Notes under the pieces: model-generated
The model's database searches: none
What the model saw: only the letters and a program-made list of their open reading frames with translations
Told to the model about the DNA's origin: nothing
Made by a program: the position numbers and the translations under genes
Assembly (NCBI GenBank): GCA_036245805.1
Contig: BTRK01000006.1
Coordinates: 10,200,365-10,264,364 of the forward strand
DNA length: 64,000 bases
From: Pristionchus mayeri
Lineage: Eukaryota > Nematoda > Chromadorea > Rhabditida > Neodiplogasteridae
Reading direction: 5' to 3'
Shown: one piece after another, positions 50,001 through 63,239 of the stretch
How the letters are laid out: the number at the start of each line of letters is the position of its first letter
Position numbering within the stretch: the first letter of the stretch is position 1

Positions 50001-53000
50001 CTGGACAATCTAGGGCCCTTTCTCCTCTAGACAATCTAGGGCCCTTTCTCCTCTAGACAATCTAGGGTCCTTTCTCCTCTAGACAATCTAGGGCCATTTC
50101 TCCTCTAGACAATCTAGGGCCATTTCTCCTCTAGACAATCTAGGGTCCTTTCTCCTCTAGACAATCTAGGGTCCTTTCTCCTCTAGACAATTTAGGGCCC
50201 TTTCTCCTCTAGACAATCTAGGGTCCTTTCTCCTCTAGACAATCTAGGGCCATTTCTCCTCTAGACAATTTAGGGCCCTTTCTCATCTGGACAATCTAGG
50301 GCCCTTTCTCCTCTAGACAATCTATGGCCATTTCTCCTCTAGACAATCTAGGGTCCTTTCTCCTCTAGACAATCTAGGGCCCTTTCTCCTCTAGACAATC
50401 TAGGGTCCTTTCTCCTCTAGACAATCTAGGGCCATTTCTCCTCTAGACAATCTAGGGCCATTTCTCCTCTAGACAATCTAGGGTCCTTTCTCCTCTAGAC
50501 AATCTAGGGTCCTTTCTCCTCTAGACAATTTAGGGCCCTTTCTCCTCTAGACAATCTAGGGCCCTTTCTCCTCTAGACAATTTAGGGCCCTTTCTCATCT
50601 GGACAATCTAGGGCCCTTTCTCCTCTAGACAATCTAGGGCCATTTCTCCTCTAGACAATCTAGGGCCATTTCTCCTCTAGACAATCTAGGGTCCTTTCTC
50701 CTCTAGACAATCTAGGGTCCTTCCTCCTCTAGACAAATTAGGGCCCTTTCTCATCTGGACAATCTAGGGCCCTTTCTCCTCTAGACAATTTAGGGTCCTT
50801 CCTCCTCTAGACAATCTAGGGCCATTTCTCCTCTAGACAATCTAGGGCCCTTTCTCGTCTAGACAATCTAGGGCCCTTTCTCCTCTAGACAATTTAGGGC
50901 CCTTTCTCATCTGGAAAATCTAGGGCCCTTTCTCCTCTAGACAATCTAGGGCCATTTCTCCTCTAGACAACATAGGGTCCTTCCTCCTCTAGACAACATA
51001 GGGCCCTTTCTCCTCTAGACAATCTAGGGTCCTTTCTCCTCTAGACAATCTAGGGCCCTTTCTCCTCTAGACAATTTAGGGCCCTTTCTCATCTGGACAA
51101 TCTAGGGCCCTTTCTCCTCTAGACAATCTAGGGCCATTTCTCCTCTAGACAATCTAGGGCCATTTCTCCTCTAGACAATCTAGGGTCCTTTCTCCTCTAG
51201 ACAATCTAGGGTCCTTCCTCCTCTAGACAATTTAGGGCCCTTTCTCATCTGGACAATCTAGGGCCCTTTCTCCTCTAGACAATTTAGGGTCCTTCCTCCT
51301 CTAGACAATCTAGGGCCATTTCTCCTCTAGACAATCTAGGGCCCTTTCTCGTCTAGACAATCTAGGGCCCTTTCTCCTCTAGACAATTTAGGGCCCTTTC
51401 TCATCTGGAAAATCTAGGGCCCTTTCTCCTCTAGACAATCTAGGGCCATTTCTCCTCTAGACAACATAGGGTCCTTCCTCCTCTAGACAACATAGGGCCC
51501 TTTCTCCTCTAGACAATCTAGGGTCCTTTCTCCTCTAGACAATCTAGGGTCCTTTCTCCTCTAGACAATCTGGGGCCATTTCTCCTCTAGACAATCTAGG
51601 GCCATTTCTCCTCTAGACAATCTAGGGTCCTTTCTCCTCTAGACAATCTAGGGTCCTTTCTCCTCTAGACAATCTAGGGTCCTTTCTTCTCTAGACAATC
51701 TAGGGTCCTTCCTCCTTTAGACAATCTAGGGTCCTTCCTCCTCTAGACAATCTAGGGCCATTTCTCCTCTAGACAATCTAGGGCCATTTCTCCTCTAGAC
51801 AATTTAGGGCCCTTTCTCATCTGGACAATCTAGGGCCCTTTCTCCTCTAGACAATCTAGGGCCCTTTCTCCTCTAGACAATCTAGGGTCCTTTCTCCTCT
51901 AGACAATCTAGGGCCATTTCTCCTCTAGACAATCTAGGGCCATTTCTCCTCTAGACAATCTAGGGTCCTTTCTCCTCTAGACAATCTAGGGTCCTTTCTC
52001 CTCTAGACAATTTAGGGCCCTTTCTCCTCTAGACAATCTAGGGTCCTTTCTCCTCTAGACAATCTAGGGCCATTTCTCCTCTAGACAATTTAGGGCCCTT
52101 TCTCATCTGGACAATCTAGGGCCCTTTCTCCTCTAGACAATCTATGGCCATTTCTCCTCTAGACAATCTAGGGTCCTTTCTCCTCTAGACAATCTAGGGC
52201 CCTTTCTCCTCTAGACAATCTAGGGTCCTTTCTCCTCTAGACAATCTAGGGCCATTTCTCCTCTAGACAATCTAGGGCCATTTCTCCTCTAGACAATCTA
52301 GGGTCCTTTCTCCTCTAGACAATTTAGGGCCCTTTCTCCTCTAGACAATCTAGGGCCCTTTCTCCTCTAGACAATTTAGGGTCCTTCCTCCTCTAGACAA
52401 TCTAGGGCCATTTCTCCTCTAGACATTCTAGGGCCCTTTCTCCTCTAGACAATTTAGGGCCCTTTCTCATCTGGGAAATCTAGGGCCCTTTCTCCTCTAG
52501 ACAATCTAGGGCCCTTTCTCCTCTAGACAATCTAGGGCCATTTCTCCTCTAGACAATCTAGGGCCATTTCTCCTCTAGACAATCTAGGGTCCTTTCTCCT
52601 CTAGACAATCTAGGGTCTTTTCTCCTCTAGACAATCTAGGGTCCTTTCTTCTCTAGACAATCTAGGGTCCTTCCTCCTCTAGACAATCTAGGGCCATTTC
52701 TCCTCTAGACAATCTAGGGCCATTTCTCCTCTAGACAATCTAGGGTCCTTTCTCCTCTAGACAATCTAGTATCGTTTCTCCTCTAGATAATCTAGGGTCC
52801 TTTCTTCTCTAGACAATCTAGGGTCCTTCCTCCTCTAGACAATCTAGGGTCCTTTCTCCTCTAGACAATCTATGGTCCTTCCTCCTCTAGACAATCTAGG
52901 GTCCTTTCTCCTCTAGACAATCTAGGGTCCTTTCTCCTCTAGACAATTTAGGGCCCTTTCTCATCTGGACAATCTAGGGCCCTTTCTCCTCTAGACAATC

Positions 53001-56000
53001 TAGGGCCATTTCTCCTCTAGACAATCTAGGGCCATTTCTCCTCTAGACAATCTAGGGTCCTTTCTCCTCTAGACAATCTAGGGTCCTTCCTCCTCTAGAC
53101 AATTTAGGGCCCTTTCTCATCTGGACAATCTAGGGCCCTTTCTCCTCTAGACAATTTAGGGTCCTTCCTCCTCTAGACAATCTAGGGCCATTTCTCCTCT
53201 AGACAATCTAGGGCCCTTTCTCGTCTAGACAATCTAGGGCCCTTTCTCCTCTAGACAATTTAGGGCCCTTTCTCATCTGGAAAATCTAGGGCCCTTTCTC
53301 CTCTAGACAATCTAGGGCCATTTCTCCTCTAGACAACATAGGGTCCTTCCTCCTCTAGACAACATAGGGCCCTTTCTCCTCTAGACAATCTAGGGTCCTT
53401 TCTCCTCTAGACAATCTAGGGTCCTTTCTCCTCTAGACAATCTGGGGCCATTTCTCCTCTAGACAATCTAGGGCCATTTCTCCTCTAGACAATCTAGGGT
53501 CCTTTCTCCTCTAGACAATCTAGGGTCCTTTCTCCTCTAGACAATCTAGGGTCCTTTCTTCTCTAGACAATCTAGGGTCCTTCCTCCTTTAGACAATCTA
53601 GGGTCCTTCCTCCTCTAGACAATCTAGGGCCATTTCTCCTCTAGACAATCTAGGGCCATTTCTCCTCTAGACAATTTAGGGCCCTTTCTCATCTGGACAA
53701 TCTAGGGCCCTTTCTCCTCTAGACAATCTAGGGCCCTTTCTCCTCTAGACAATCTAGGGTCCTTTCTCCTCTAGACAATCTAGGGCCATTTCTCCTCTAG
53801 ACAATCTAGGGCCATTTCTCCTCTAGACAATCTAGGGTCCTTTCTCCTCTAGACAATCTAGGGTCCTTTCTCCTCTAGACAATTTAGGGCCCTTTCTCCT
53901 CTAGACAATCTAGGGCCCTTTCTCCTCTAGACAATTTAGGGTCCTTCCTCCTCTAGACAATCTAGGGCCATTTCTCCTCTAGACATTCTAGGGCCCTTTC
54001 TCCTCTAGACAATTTAGGGCCCTTTCTCATCTGGGAAATCTAGGGCCCTTTCTCCTCTAGACAATCTAGGGCCCTTTCTCCTCTAGACAATCTAGGGCCA
54101 TTTCTCCTCTAGACAATCTAGGGCCATTTCTCCTCTAGACAATCTAGGGTCCTTTCTCCTCTAGACAATCTAGGGTCTTTTCTCCTCTAGACAATCTAGG
54201 GTCCTTTCTTCTCTAGACAATCTAGGGTCCTTCCTCCTCTAGACAATCTAGGGCCATTTCTCCTCTAGACAATCTATGGTCCTTCCTCCTCTAGACAATC
54301 TAGGGTCCTTTCTCCTCTAGACAATCTAGGGTCCTTTCTCCTCTAGACAATTTAGGGCCCTTTCTCATCTGGACAATCTAGGGCCCTTTCTCCTCTAGAC
54401 AATCTAGGGCCATTTCTCCTCTAGACAATCTAGGGCCATTTCTCCTCTAGACAATCTAGGGTCCTTTCTCCTCTAGACAATCTAGGGTCCTTCCTCCTCT
54501 AGACAATTTAGGGCCCTTTCTCATCTGGACAATCTAGGGCCCTTTCTCCTCTAGACAATTTAGGGTCCTTCCTCCTCTAGACAATCTAGGGCCATTTCTC
54601 CTCTAGACAATCTAGGGCCCTTTCTCCTCTAGACAATCTAGGGCCCTTTCTCCTCTAGACAATTTAGGGCCCTTTCTCATCTGGAAAATCTAGGGCCCTT
54701 TCTCCTCTAGACAATCTAGGGCCATTTCTCCTCTAGACAACATAGGGTCCTTCCTCCTCTAGACAACATAGGGCCCTTTCTCCTCTAGACAATCTAGGGT
54801 CCTTTCTCCTCTAGACAATCTAGGGTCCTTCCTCCTCTAGACAATTTAGGGCCCTTTCTCATCTGGACAATCTAGGGCCCTTTCTCCTCTAGACAATTTA
54901 GGGTCCTTCCTCCTCTAGACAATCTAGGGCCATTTCTCCTCTAGACAATCTAGGGCCCTTTCTCCTCTAGACAATCTAGGGCCCTTTCTCCTCTAGACAA
55001 TTTAGGGCCCTTTCTCATCTGGAAAATCTAGGGCCCTTTCTCCTCTAGACAATCTAGGGCCATTTCTCCTCTAGACAACATAGGGTCCTTCCTCCTCTAG
55101 ACAACATAGGGCACTTTCTCCTCTAGACAATCTAGGGTCCTTTCTCCTCTAGACAACATAGGGCCCTTTCTCCTCTAGACAATTTAGGGTCCTTCCTCCT
55201 CTAGACAATCTAGGGCCATTTCTCCTCTAGACAATCTAGGGCCCTTTCTCCTCTAGACAATCTAGGGCCCTTTCTCCTCTAGACAATTTAGGGCCCTTTC
55301 TCATCTGGAAAATCTAGGGCCCTTTCTCCTCTAGACAATCTAGGGCCATTTCTCCTCTAGACAACATAGGGTCCTTCCTCCTCTAGACAACATAGGGCAC
55401 TTTCTCCTCTAGACAATCTAGGGTCCTTTCTCCTCTAGACAACATAGGGCCCTTTCTCCTCTAGACAATTTAGGGCCCTTTCTCATCTGGAAAATCTAGG
55501 GCCCTTTCTCCTCTAGACAATCTAGGGCCATTTCTCCTCTAGACAACATAGGGTCCTTCCTCCTCTAGACAACATAGGGCCCTTTCTCCTCTAGACAATC
55601 TAGGGTCCTTTCTCCTCTAGACAATCTAGGGTCCTTCCTCCTCTAGACAATTTAGGGCCCTTTCTCATCTGGACAATCTAGGGCCCTTTCTCCTCTAGAC
55701 AATTTAGGGTCCTTCCTCCTCTAGACAATCTAGGGCCATTTCTCCTCTAGACAATCTAGGGCCCTTTCTCCTCTAGACAATCTAGGGCCCTTTCTCCTCT
55801 AGACAATTTAGGGCCCTTTCTCATCTGGAAAATCTAGGGCCCTTTCTCCTCTAGACAATCTAGGGCCATTTCTCCTCTAGACAACATAGGGTCCTTCCTC
55901 CTCTAGACAACATAGGGCACTTTCTCCTCTAGACAATCTAGGGTCCTTTCTCCTCTAGACAATCTAGGGCCCTTTCTCCTCTAGACAATCTAGGGTCCTT

Positions 56001-59000
56001 TCTCCTCTAGACAATCTAGGGCCATTTCTCCTCTAGACAATTTAGGGCCCTTTCTCCTCTAGACAATCTAGGGCCCTTTCTCCTCTAGACAATTTAGGGT
56101 CCTTCCTCCTCTAGACAATCTAGGGCCATTTCTCCTCTAGACATTCTAGGGCCCTTTCTCCTCTAGACAATTTAGGGCCCTTTCTCATCTGGGAAATCTA
56201 GGGCCCTTTCTCCTCTAGACAATCTAGGGCCCTTTCTCCTCTAGACAATCTAGGGCCATTTCTCCTCTAGACAATCTAGGGCCATTTCTCCTCTAGACAA
56301 TCTAGGGTCCTTTCTCCTCTAGACAATCTAGGGTCTTTTCTCCTCTAGACAATCTAGGGTCCTTTCTTCTCTAGACAATCTAGGGTCCTTCCTCCTCTAG
56401 ACAATCTAGGGCCATTTCTCCTCTAGACAATCTAGGGCCATTTCTCCTCTAGACAATCTAGGGTCCTTTCTCCTCTAGACAATCTAGTATCGTTTCTCCT
56501 CTAGATAATCTAGGGTCCTTTCTTCTCTAGACAATCTAGGGTCCTTCCTCCTCTAGACAATCTAGGGTCCTTTCTCCTCTAGACAATCTATGGTCCTTCC
56601 TCCTCTAGACAATCTAGGGTCCTTTCTCCTCTAGACAATCTAGGGTCCTTTCTCCTCTAGACAATTTAGGGCCCTTTCTCATCTGGACAATCTAGGGCCC
56701 TTTCTCCTCTAGACAATCTAGGGCCATTTCTCCTCTAGACAATCTAGGGCCATTTCTCCTCTAGACAATCTAGGGCCCTTTCTCCTCTAGACAATCTAGG
56801 GCCCTTTCTCCTCTAGACAATTTAGGGCCCTTTCTCATCTGGAAAATCTAGGGCCCTTTCTCCTCTAGACAATCTAGGGCCATTTCTCCTCTAGACAACA
56901 TAGGGTCCTTCCTCCTCTAGACAACATAGGGCACTTTCTCCTCTAGACAATCTAGGGTCCTTTCTCCTCTAGACAATCTAGGGTCCTTTCTCCTCTAGAC
57001 AATCTGGGGCCATTTCTCCTCTAGACAATCTAGGGCCATTTCTCCTCTAGACAATCTAGGGTCCTTTCTCCTCTAGACAATCTAGGGTCCTTTCTCCTCT
57101 AGACAATCTAGGGTCCTTTCTTCTCTAGACAATCTAGGGTCCTTCCTCCTTTAGACAATCTAGGTTCCTTCCTCCTCTAGACAATCTAGGGCCATTTCTC
57201 CTCTAGACAATCTAGGGCCATTTCTCCTCTAGACAATTTAGGGCCCTTTCTCATCTGGACAATCTAGGGCCCTTTCTCCTCTAGACAATCTAGGGCCCTT
57301 TCTCCTCTAGACAATCTAGGGTCCTTTCTCCTCTAGACAATCTAGGGCCATTTCTCCTCTAGACAATCTAGGGCCATTTCTCCTCTAGACAATCTAGGGT
57401 CCTTTCTCCTCTAGACAATCTAGGGTCCTTTCTCCTCTAGACAATCTAGGGCCATTTCTCCTCTAGACAATCTAGGGTCCTTTCTCCTCTAGACAATCTA
57501 GGGTCCTTTCTCCTCTAGACAATTTAGGGCCCTTTCTCATCTGGACAATCTAGGGCCCTTTCTCCTCTAGACAATTTAGGGCCCTTTCTCATCTGGGAAA
57601 TCTAGGGCCCTTTCTCCTCTAGACAATCTAGGGCCCTTTCTCCTCTAGACAATCTAGGGCCATTTCTCCTCTAGACAATCTAGGGCCATTTCTCCTCTAG
57701 ACAATCTAGGGTCCTTTCTCCTCTAGACAATCTAGGGTCTTTTCTCCTCTAGACAATCTAGGGTCCTTTCTTCTCTAGACAATCTAGGGTCCTTCCTCCT
57801 CTAGACAATCTAGGGCCATTTCTCCTCTAGACAATCTAGGGCCATTTCTCCTCTAGACAATCTAGGGTCCTTTCTCCTCTAGACAATCTAGTATCGTTTC
57901 TCCTCTAGATAATCTAGGGTCCTTTCTTCTCTAGACAATCTAGGGTCCTTCCTCCTCTAGACAATCTAGGGTCCTTTCTCCTCTAGACAATCTATGGTCC
58001 TTCCTCCTCTAGACAATCTAGGGTCCTTTCTCCTCTAGACAATCTAGGGTCCTTTCTCCTCTAGACAATTTAGGGCCCTTTCTCATCTGGACAATCTAGG
58101 GCCCTTTCTCCTCTAGACAATCTAGGGCCATTTCTCCTCTAGACAATCTAGGGCCATTTCTCCTCTAGACAATCTAGGGTCCTTTCTCCTCTAGACAATC
58201 TAGGGTCCTTCCTCCTCTAGACAATTTAGGGCCCTTTCTCATCTGGACAATCTAGGGCCCTTTCTCCTCTAGACAATTTAGGGTCCTTCCTCCTCTAGAC
58301 AATCTAGGGCCATTTCTCCTCTAGACAATCTAGGGCCCTTTCTCCTCTAGACAATCTAGGGCCATTTCTCCTCTAGACAACATAGGGTCCTTCCTCCTCT
58401 AGACAATCTAGGGCCCTTTCTCCTCTAGACAATTTAGGGTCCTTCCTCCTCTAGACAATCTAGGGCCATTTCTCCTCTAGACATTCTAGGGCCCTTTCTC
58501 CTCTAGACAATTTAGGGCCCTTTCTCATCTGGGAAATCTAGGGCCCTTTCTCCTCTAGACAATCTAGGGCCCTTTCTCCTCTAGACAATCTAGGGCCATT
58601 TCTCCTCTAGACAATCTAGGGCCATTTCTCCTCTAGACAATCTAGGGTCCTTTCTCCTCTAGACAATCTAGGGTCTTTTCTCCTCTAGACAATCTAGGGT
58701 CCTTTCTTCTCTAGACAATCTAGGGTCCTTCCTCCTCTAGACAATCTAGGGCCATTTCTCCTCTAGACAATCTAGGGCCATTTCTCCTCTAGACAATCTA
58801 GGGTCCTTTCTCCTCTAGACAATCTAGTATCGTTTCTCCTCTAGATAATCTAGGGTCCTTTCTTCTCTAGACAATCTAGGGTCCTTCCTCCTCTAGACAA
58901 TCTAGGGTCCTTTCTCCTCTAGACAATCTATGGTCCTTCCTCCTCTAGACAATCTAGGGTCCTTTCTCCTCTAGACAATCTAGGGTCCTTTCTCCTCTAG

Positions 59001-60827
59001 ACAATTTAGGGCCCTTTCTCATCTGGACAATCTAGGGCCCTTTCTCCTCTAGACAATCTAGGGCCATTTCTCCTCTAGACAATCTAGGGCCATTTCTCCT
59101 CTAGACAATCTAGGGCCCTTTCTCCTCTAGACAATCTAGGGCCCTTTCTCCTCTAGACAATTTAGGGCCCTTTCTCATCTGGAAAATCTAGGGCCCTTTC
59201 TCCTCTAGACAATCTAGGGCCATTTCTCCTCTAGACAACATAGGGTCCTTCCTCCTCTAGACAACATAGGGCCCTTTCTCCTCTAGACAATCTAGGGTCC
59301 TTTCTCCTCTAGACAATCTAGGGTCCTTCCTCCTCTAGACAATTTAGGGCCCTTTCTCATCTGGACAATCTAGGGCCCTTTCTCCTCTAGACAATTTAGG
59401 GTCCTTCCTCCTCTAGACAATCTAGGGCCATTTCTCCTCTAGACAATCTAGGGCCCTTTCTCCTCTAGACAATCTAGGGCCCTTTCTCCTCTAGACAATT
59501 TAGGGCCCTTTCTCATCTGGAAAATCTAGGGCCCTTTCTCCTCTAGACAATCTAGGGCCATTTCTCCTCTAGACAACATAGGGTCCTTCCTCCTCTAGAC
59601 AACATAGGGCACTTTCTCCTCTAGACAATCTAGGGTCCTTTCTCCTCTAGACAATCTAGGGTCCTTTCTCCTCTAGACAATCTGGGGCCATTTCTCCTCT
59701 AGACAATCTAGGGCCATTTCTCCTCTAGACAATCTAGGGTCCTTTCTCCTCTAGACAATCTAGGGTCCTTTCTCCTCTAGACAATCTAGGGTCCTTTCTT
59801 CTCTAGACAATCTAGGGTCCTTCCTCCTTTAGACAATCTAGGGTCCTTCCTCCTCTAGACAATCTAGGGCCATTTCTCCTCTAGACAATCTAGGGCCATT
59901 TCTCCTCTAGACAATTTAGGGCCCTTTCTCATCTGGACAATCTAGGGCCCTTTCTCCTCTAGACAATCTAGGGCCCTTTCTCCTCTAGACAATCTAGGGT
60001 CCTTTCTCCTCTAGACAATCTAGGGCCATTTCTCCTCTAGACAATCTAGGGCCATTTCTCCTCTAGACAATCTAGGGTCCTTTCTCCTCTAGACAATCTA
60101 GGGTCCTTTCTCCTCTAGACAATTTAGGGCCCTTTCTCCTCTAGACAATCTAGGGCCCTTTCTCCTCTAGACAATTTAGGGTCCTTCCTCCTCTAGACAA
60201 TCTAGGGCCATTTCTCCTCTAGACATTCTAGGGCCCTTTCTCCTCTAGACAATTTAGGGCCCTTTCTCATCTGGGAAATCTAGGGCCCTTTCTCCTCTAG
60301 ACAATCTAGGGCCCTTTCTCCTCTAGACAATCTAGGGCCATTTCTCCTCTAGACAATCTAGGGCCATTTCTCCTCTAGACAATCTAGGGTCCTTTCTCCT
60401 CTAGACAATCTAGGGTCTTTTCTCCTCTAGACAATCTAGGGTCCTTTCTTCTCTAGACAATCTAGGGTCCTTCCTCCTCTAGACAATCTAGGGCCATTTC
60501 TCCTCTAGACAATCTAGGGCCATTTCTCCTCTAGACAATCTAGGGTCCTTTCTCCTCTAGACAATCTAGTATCGTTTCTCCTCTAGATAATCTAGGGTCC
60601 TTTCTTCTCTAGACAATCTAGGGTCCTTCCTCCTCTAGACAATCTAGGGTCCTTTCTCCTCTAGACAATCTATGGTCCTTCCTCCTCTAGACAATCTAGG
60701 GTCCTTTCTCCTCTAGACAATCTAGGGTCCTTTCTCCTCTAGACAATTTAGGGCCCTTTCTCATCTGGACAATCTAGGGCCCTTTCTCCTCTAGACAATC
60801 TAGGGTCCTTTCTCCTCTAGACAATCT
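44031..60827. repeat. 67-monomer (1742-bp) HOR series
   Basis: The TAGTATCG marker (TAGTGTCG at 44031) lies at 44031, 45591, 47333, 49075, 52767, 56485, 57889, 58825, 60567 and 60827. Intervals are 1560, 1742, 1742, 3692, 3718, 1404, 936, 1742 and 260 bp, all exact multiples of 26; 1742 occurs three times. The CTGGGG marker (46266, 48008, 49750) and the CTCGTCTAG marker (47789, 49531) share the 1742 offset. The copies are not identical inside. For example, the copy from 46266 and the copy from 48008 differ by one monomer, six monomers and five monomers at three places, which cancel out. Confidence 0.85.
54840..55960. repeat. Local expansion with GGGCACTTTC monomers
   Basis: The private variant AACATAGGGCACTTTC occurs at 55111, 55397 and 55917, spaced 286 bp (11 monomers) and 520 bp (20 monomers), and later at 56931, 59609 and 61767. 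Around it the module TE-B-C-C-TD-C-B-F-F repeats four to five times in about 1.1 kb. Elsewhere in block VII this module appears once or twice per HOR. All spacings are multiples of 26. Extents are approximate. Confidence 0.78.
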
Positions 60828-63239
60828 AGTATCGTTTCTCCTCTAGATAATCTAGGGTCCTTTCTTCTCTAGACAATCTAGGGTCCTTCCTCCTCTAGAC
60901 AATCTAGGGTCCTTTCTCCTCTAGACAATCTATGGTCCTTCCTCCTCTAGACAATCTAGGGTCCTTTCTCCTCTAGACAATCTAGGGTCCTTTCTCCTCT
61001 AGACAATTTAGGGCCCTTTCTCATCTGGACAATCTAGGGCCCTTTCTCCTCTAGACAATCTAGGGCCATTTCTCCTCTAGACAATCTAGGGCCATTTCTC
61101 CTCTAGACAATCTAGGGTCCTTTCTCCTCTAGACAATCTAGGGTCCTTCCTCCTCTAGACAATTTAGGGCCCTTTCTCATCTGGACAATCTAGGGCCCTT
61201 TCTCCTCTAGACAATTTAGGGTCCTTCCTCCTCTAGACAATCTAGGGCCATTTCTCCTCTAGACAATCTAGGGCCCTTTCTCCTCTAGACAATCTAGGGC
61301 CCTTTCTCCTCTAGACAATTTAGGGCCCTTTCTCATCTGGAAAATCTAGGGCCCTTTCTCCTCTAGACAATCTAGGGCCATTTCTCCTCTAGACAACATA
61401 GGGTCCTTCCTCCTCTAGACAACATAGGGCCCTTTCTCCTCTAGACAATCTAGGGTCCTTTCTCCTCTAGACAATCTAGGGTCCTTCCTCCTCTAGACAA
61501 TTTAGGGCCCTTTCTCATCTGGACAATCTAGGGCCCTTTCTCCTCTAGACAATTTAGGGTCCTTCCTCCTCTAGACAATCTAGGGCCATTTCTCCTCTAG
61601 ACAATCTAGGGCCCTTTCTCCTCTAGACAATCTAGGGCCCTTTCTCCTCTAGACAATTTAGGGCCCTTTCTCATCTGGAAAATCTAGGGCCCTTTCTCCT
61701 CTAGACAATCTAGGGCCATTTCTCATCTAGACAACATAGGGTCCTTCCTCCTCTAGACAACATAGGGCACTTTCTCCTCTAGACAATCTAGGGTCCTTTC
61801 TCCTCTAGACAATCTAGGGTCCTTTCTCCTCTAGACAATCTGGGGCCATTTCTCCTCTAGACAATCTAGGGCCATTTCTCCTCTAGACAATCTAGGGTCC
61901 TTTCTCCTCTAGACAATCTAGGGTCCTTTCTCCTCTAGACAATCTAGGGTCCTTTCTTCTCTAGACAATCTAGGGTCCTTCCTCCTTTAGACAATCTAGG
62001 GTCCTTCCTCCTCTAGACAATCTAGGGCCATTTCTCCTCTAGACAATCTAGGGCCATTTCTCCTCTAGACAATTTAGGGCCCTTTCTCATCTGGACAATC
62101 TAGGGCCCTTTCTCCTCTAGACAATCTAGGGCCCTTTCTCCTCTAGACAATCTAGGGTCCTTTCTCCTCTAGACAATCTAGGGCTATTTCTCCTCTAGAC
62201 AATCTAGGGCCATTTCTCCTCTAGACAATCTAGGGTCCTTTCTCCTCTAGACAATCTAGGGTCCTTTCTCCTCTAGACAATTTAGGGCCCTTTCTCCTCT
62301 AGACAATCTAGGGCCCTTTCTCCTCTAGACAATTTAGGGTCCTTCCTCCTCTAGACAATCTAGGGCCATTTCTCCTCTAGACATTCTAGGGCCCTTTCTC
62401 CTCTAGACAATTTAGGGCCCTTTCTCATCTGGGAAATCTAGGGCCCTTTCTCCTCTAGACAATCTAGGGCCCTTTCTCCTCTAGACAATCTAGGGCCATT
62501 TCTCCTCTAGACAATCTAGGGCCATTTCTCCTCTAGACAATCTAGGGTCCTTTCTCCTCTAGACAATCTAGGGTCTTTTCTCCTCTAGACAATCTAGGGT
62601 CCTTTCTTCTCTAGACAATCTAGGGTCCTTCCTCCTCTAGACAATCTAGGGCCATTTCTCCTCTAGACAATCTAGGGCCATTTCTCCTCTAGACAATCTA
62701 GGGTCCTTTCTCCTCTAGACAATTTAGGGTCCTTCCTCCTCTAGACAATCTAGGGCCATTTCTCCTCTAGACAATCTAGGGCCCTTTCTCCTCTAGACAA
62801 TCTAGGGCCCTTTCTCCTCTAGACAATTTAGGGCCCTTTCTCATCTGGAAAATCTAGGGCCCTTTCTCCTCTAGACAATCTAGGGCCATTTCTCCTCTAG
62901 ACAACATAGGGTCCTTCCTCCTCTAGACAACATAGGGCCCTTTCTCCTCTAGACAATCTAGGGTCCTTTCTCCTCTAGACAATCTAGGGTCCTTTCTCCT
63001 CTAGACAATCTGGGGCCATTTCTCCTCTAGACAATCTAGGGCCATTTCTCCTCTAGACAATCTAGGGTCCTTTCTCCTCTAGACAATCTAGGGTCCTTTC
63101 TCCTCTAGACAATCTAGGGTCCTTTCTTCTCTAGACAATCTAGGGTCCTTCCTCCTTTAGACAATCTAGGGTCCTTCCTCCTCTAGACAATCTAGGGCCA
63201 TTTCTCCTCTAGACAATCTAGGGCCATTTCTCCTCTAGA

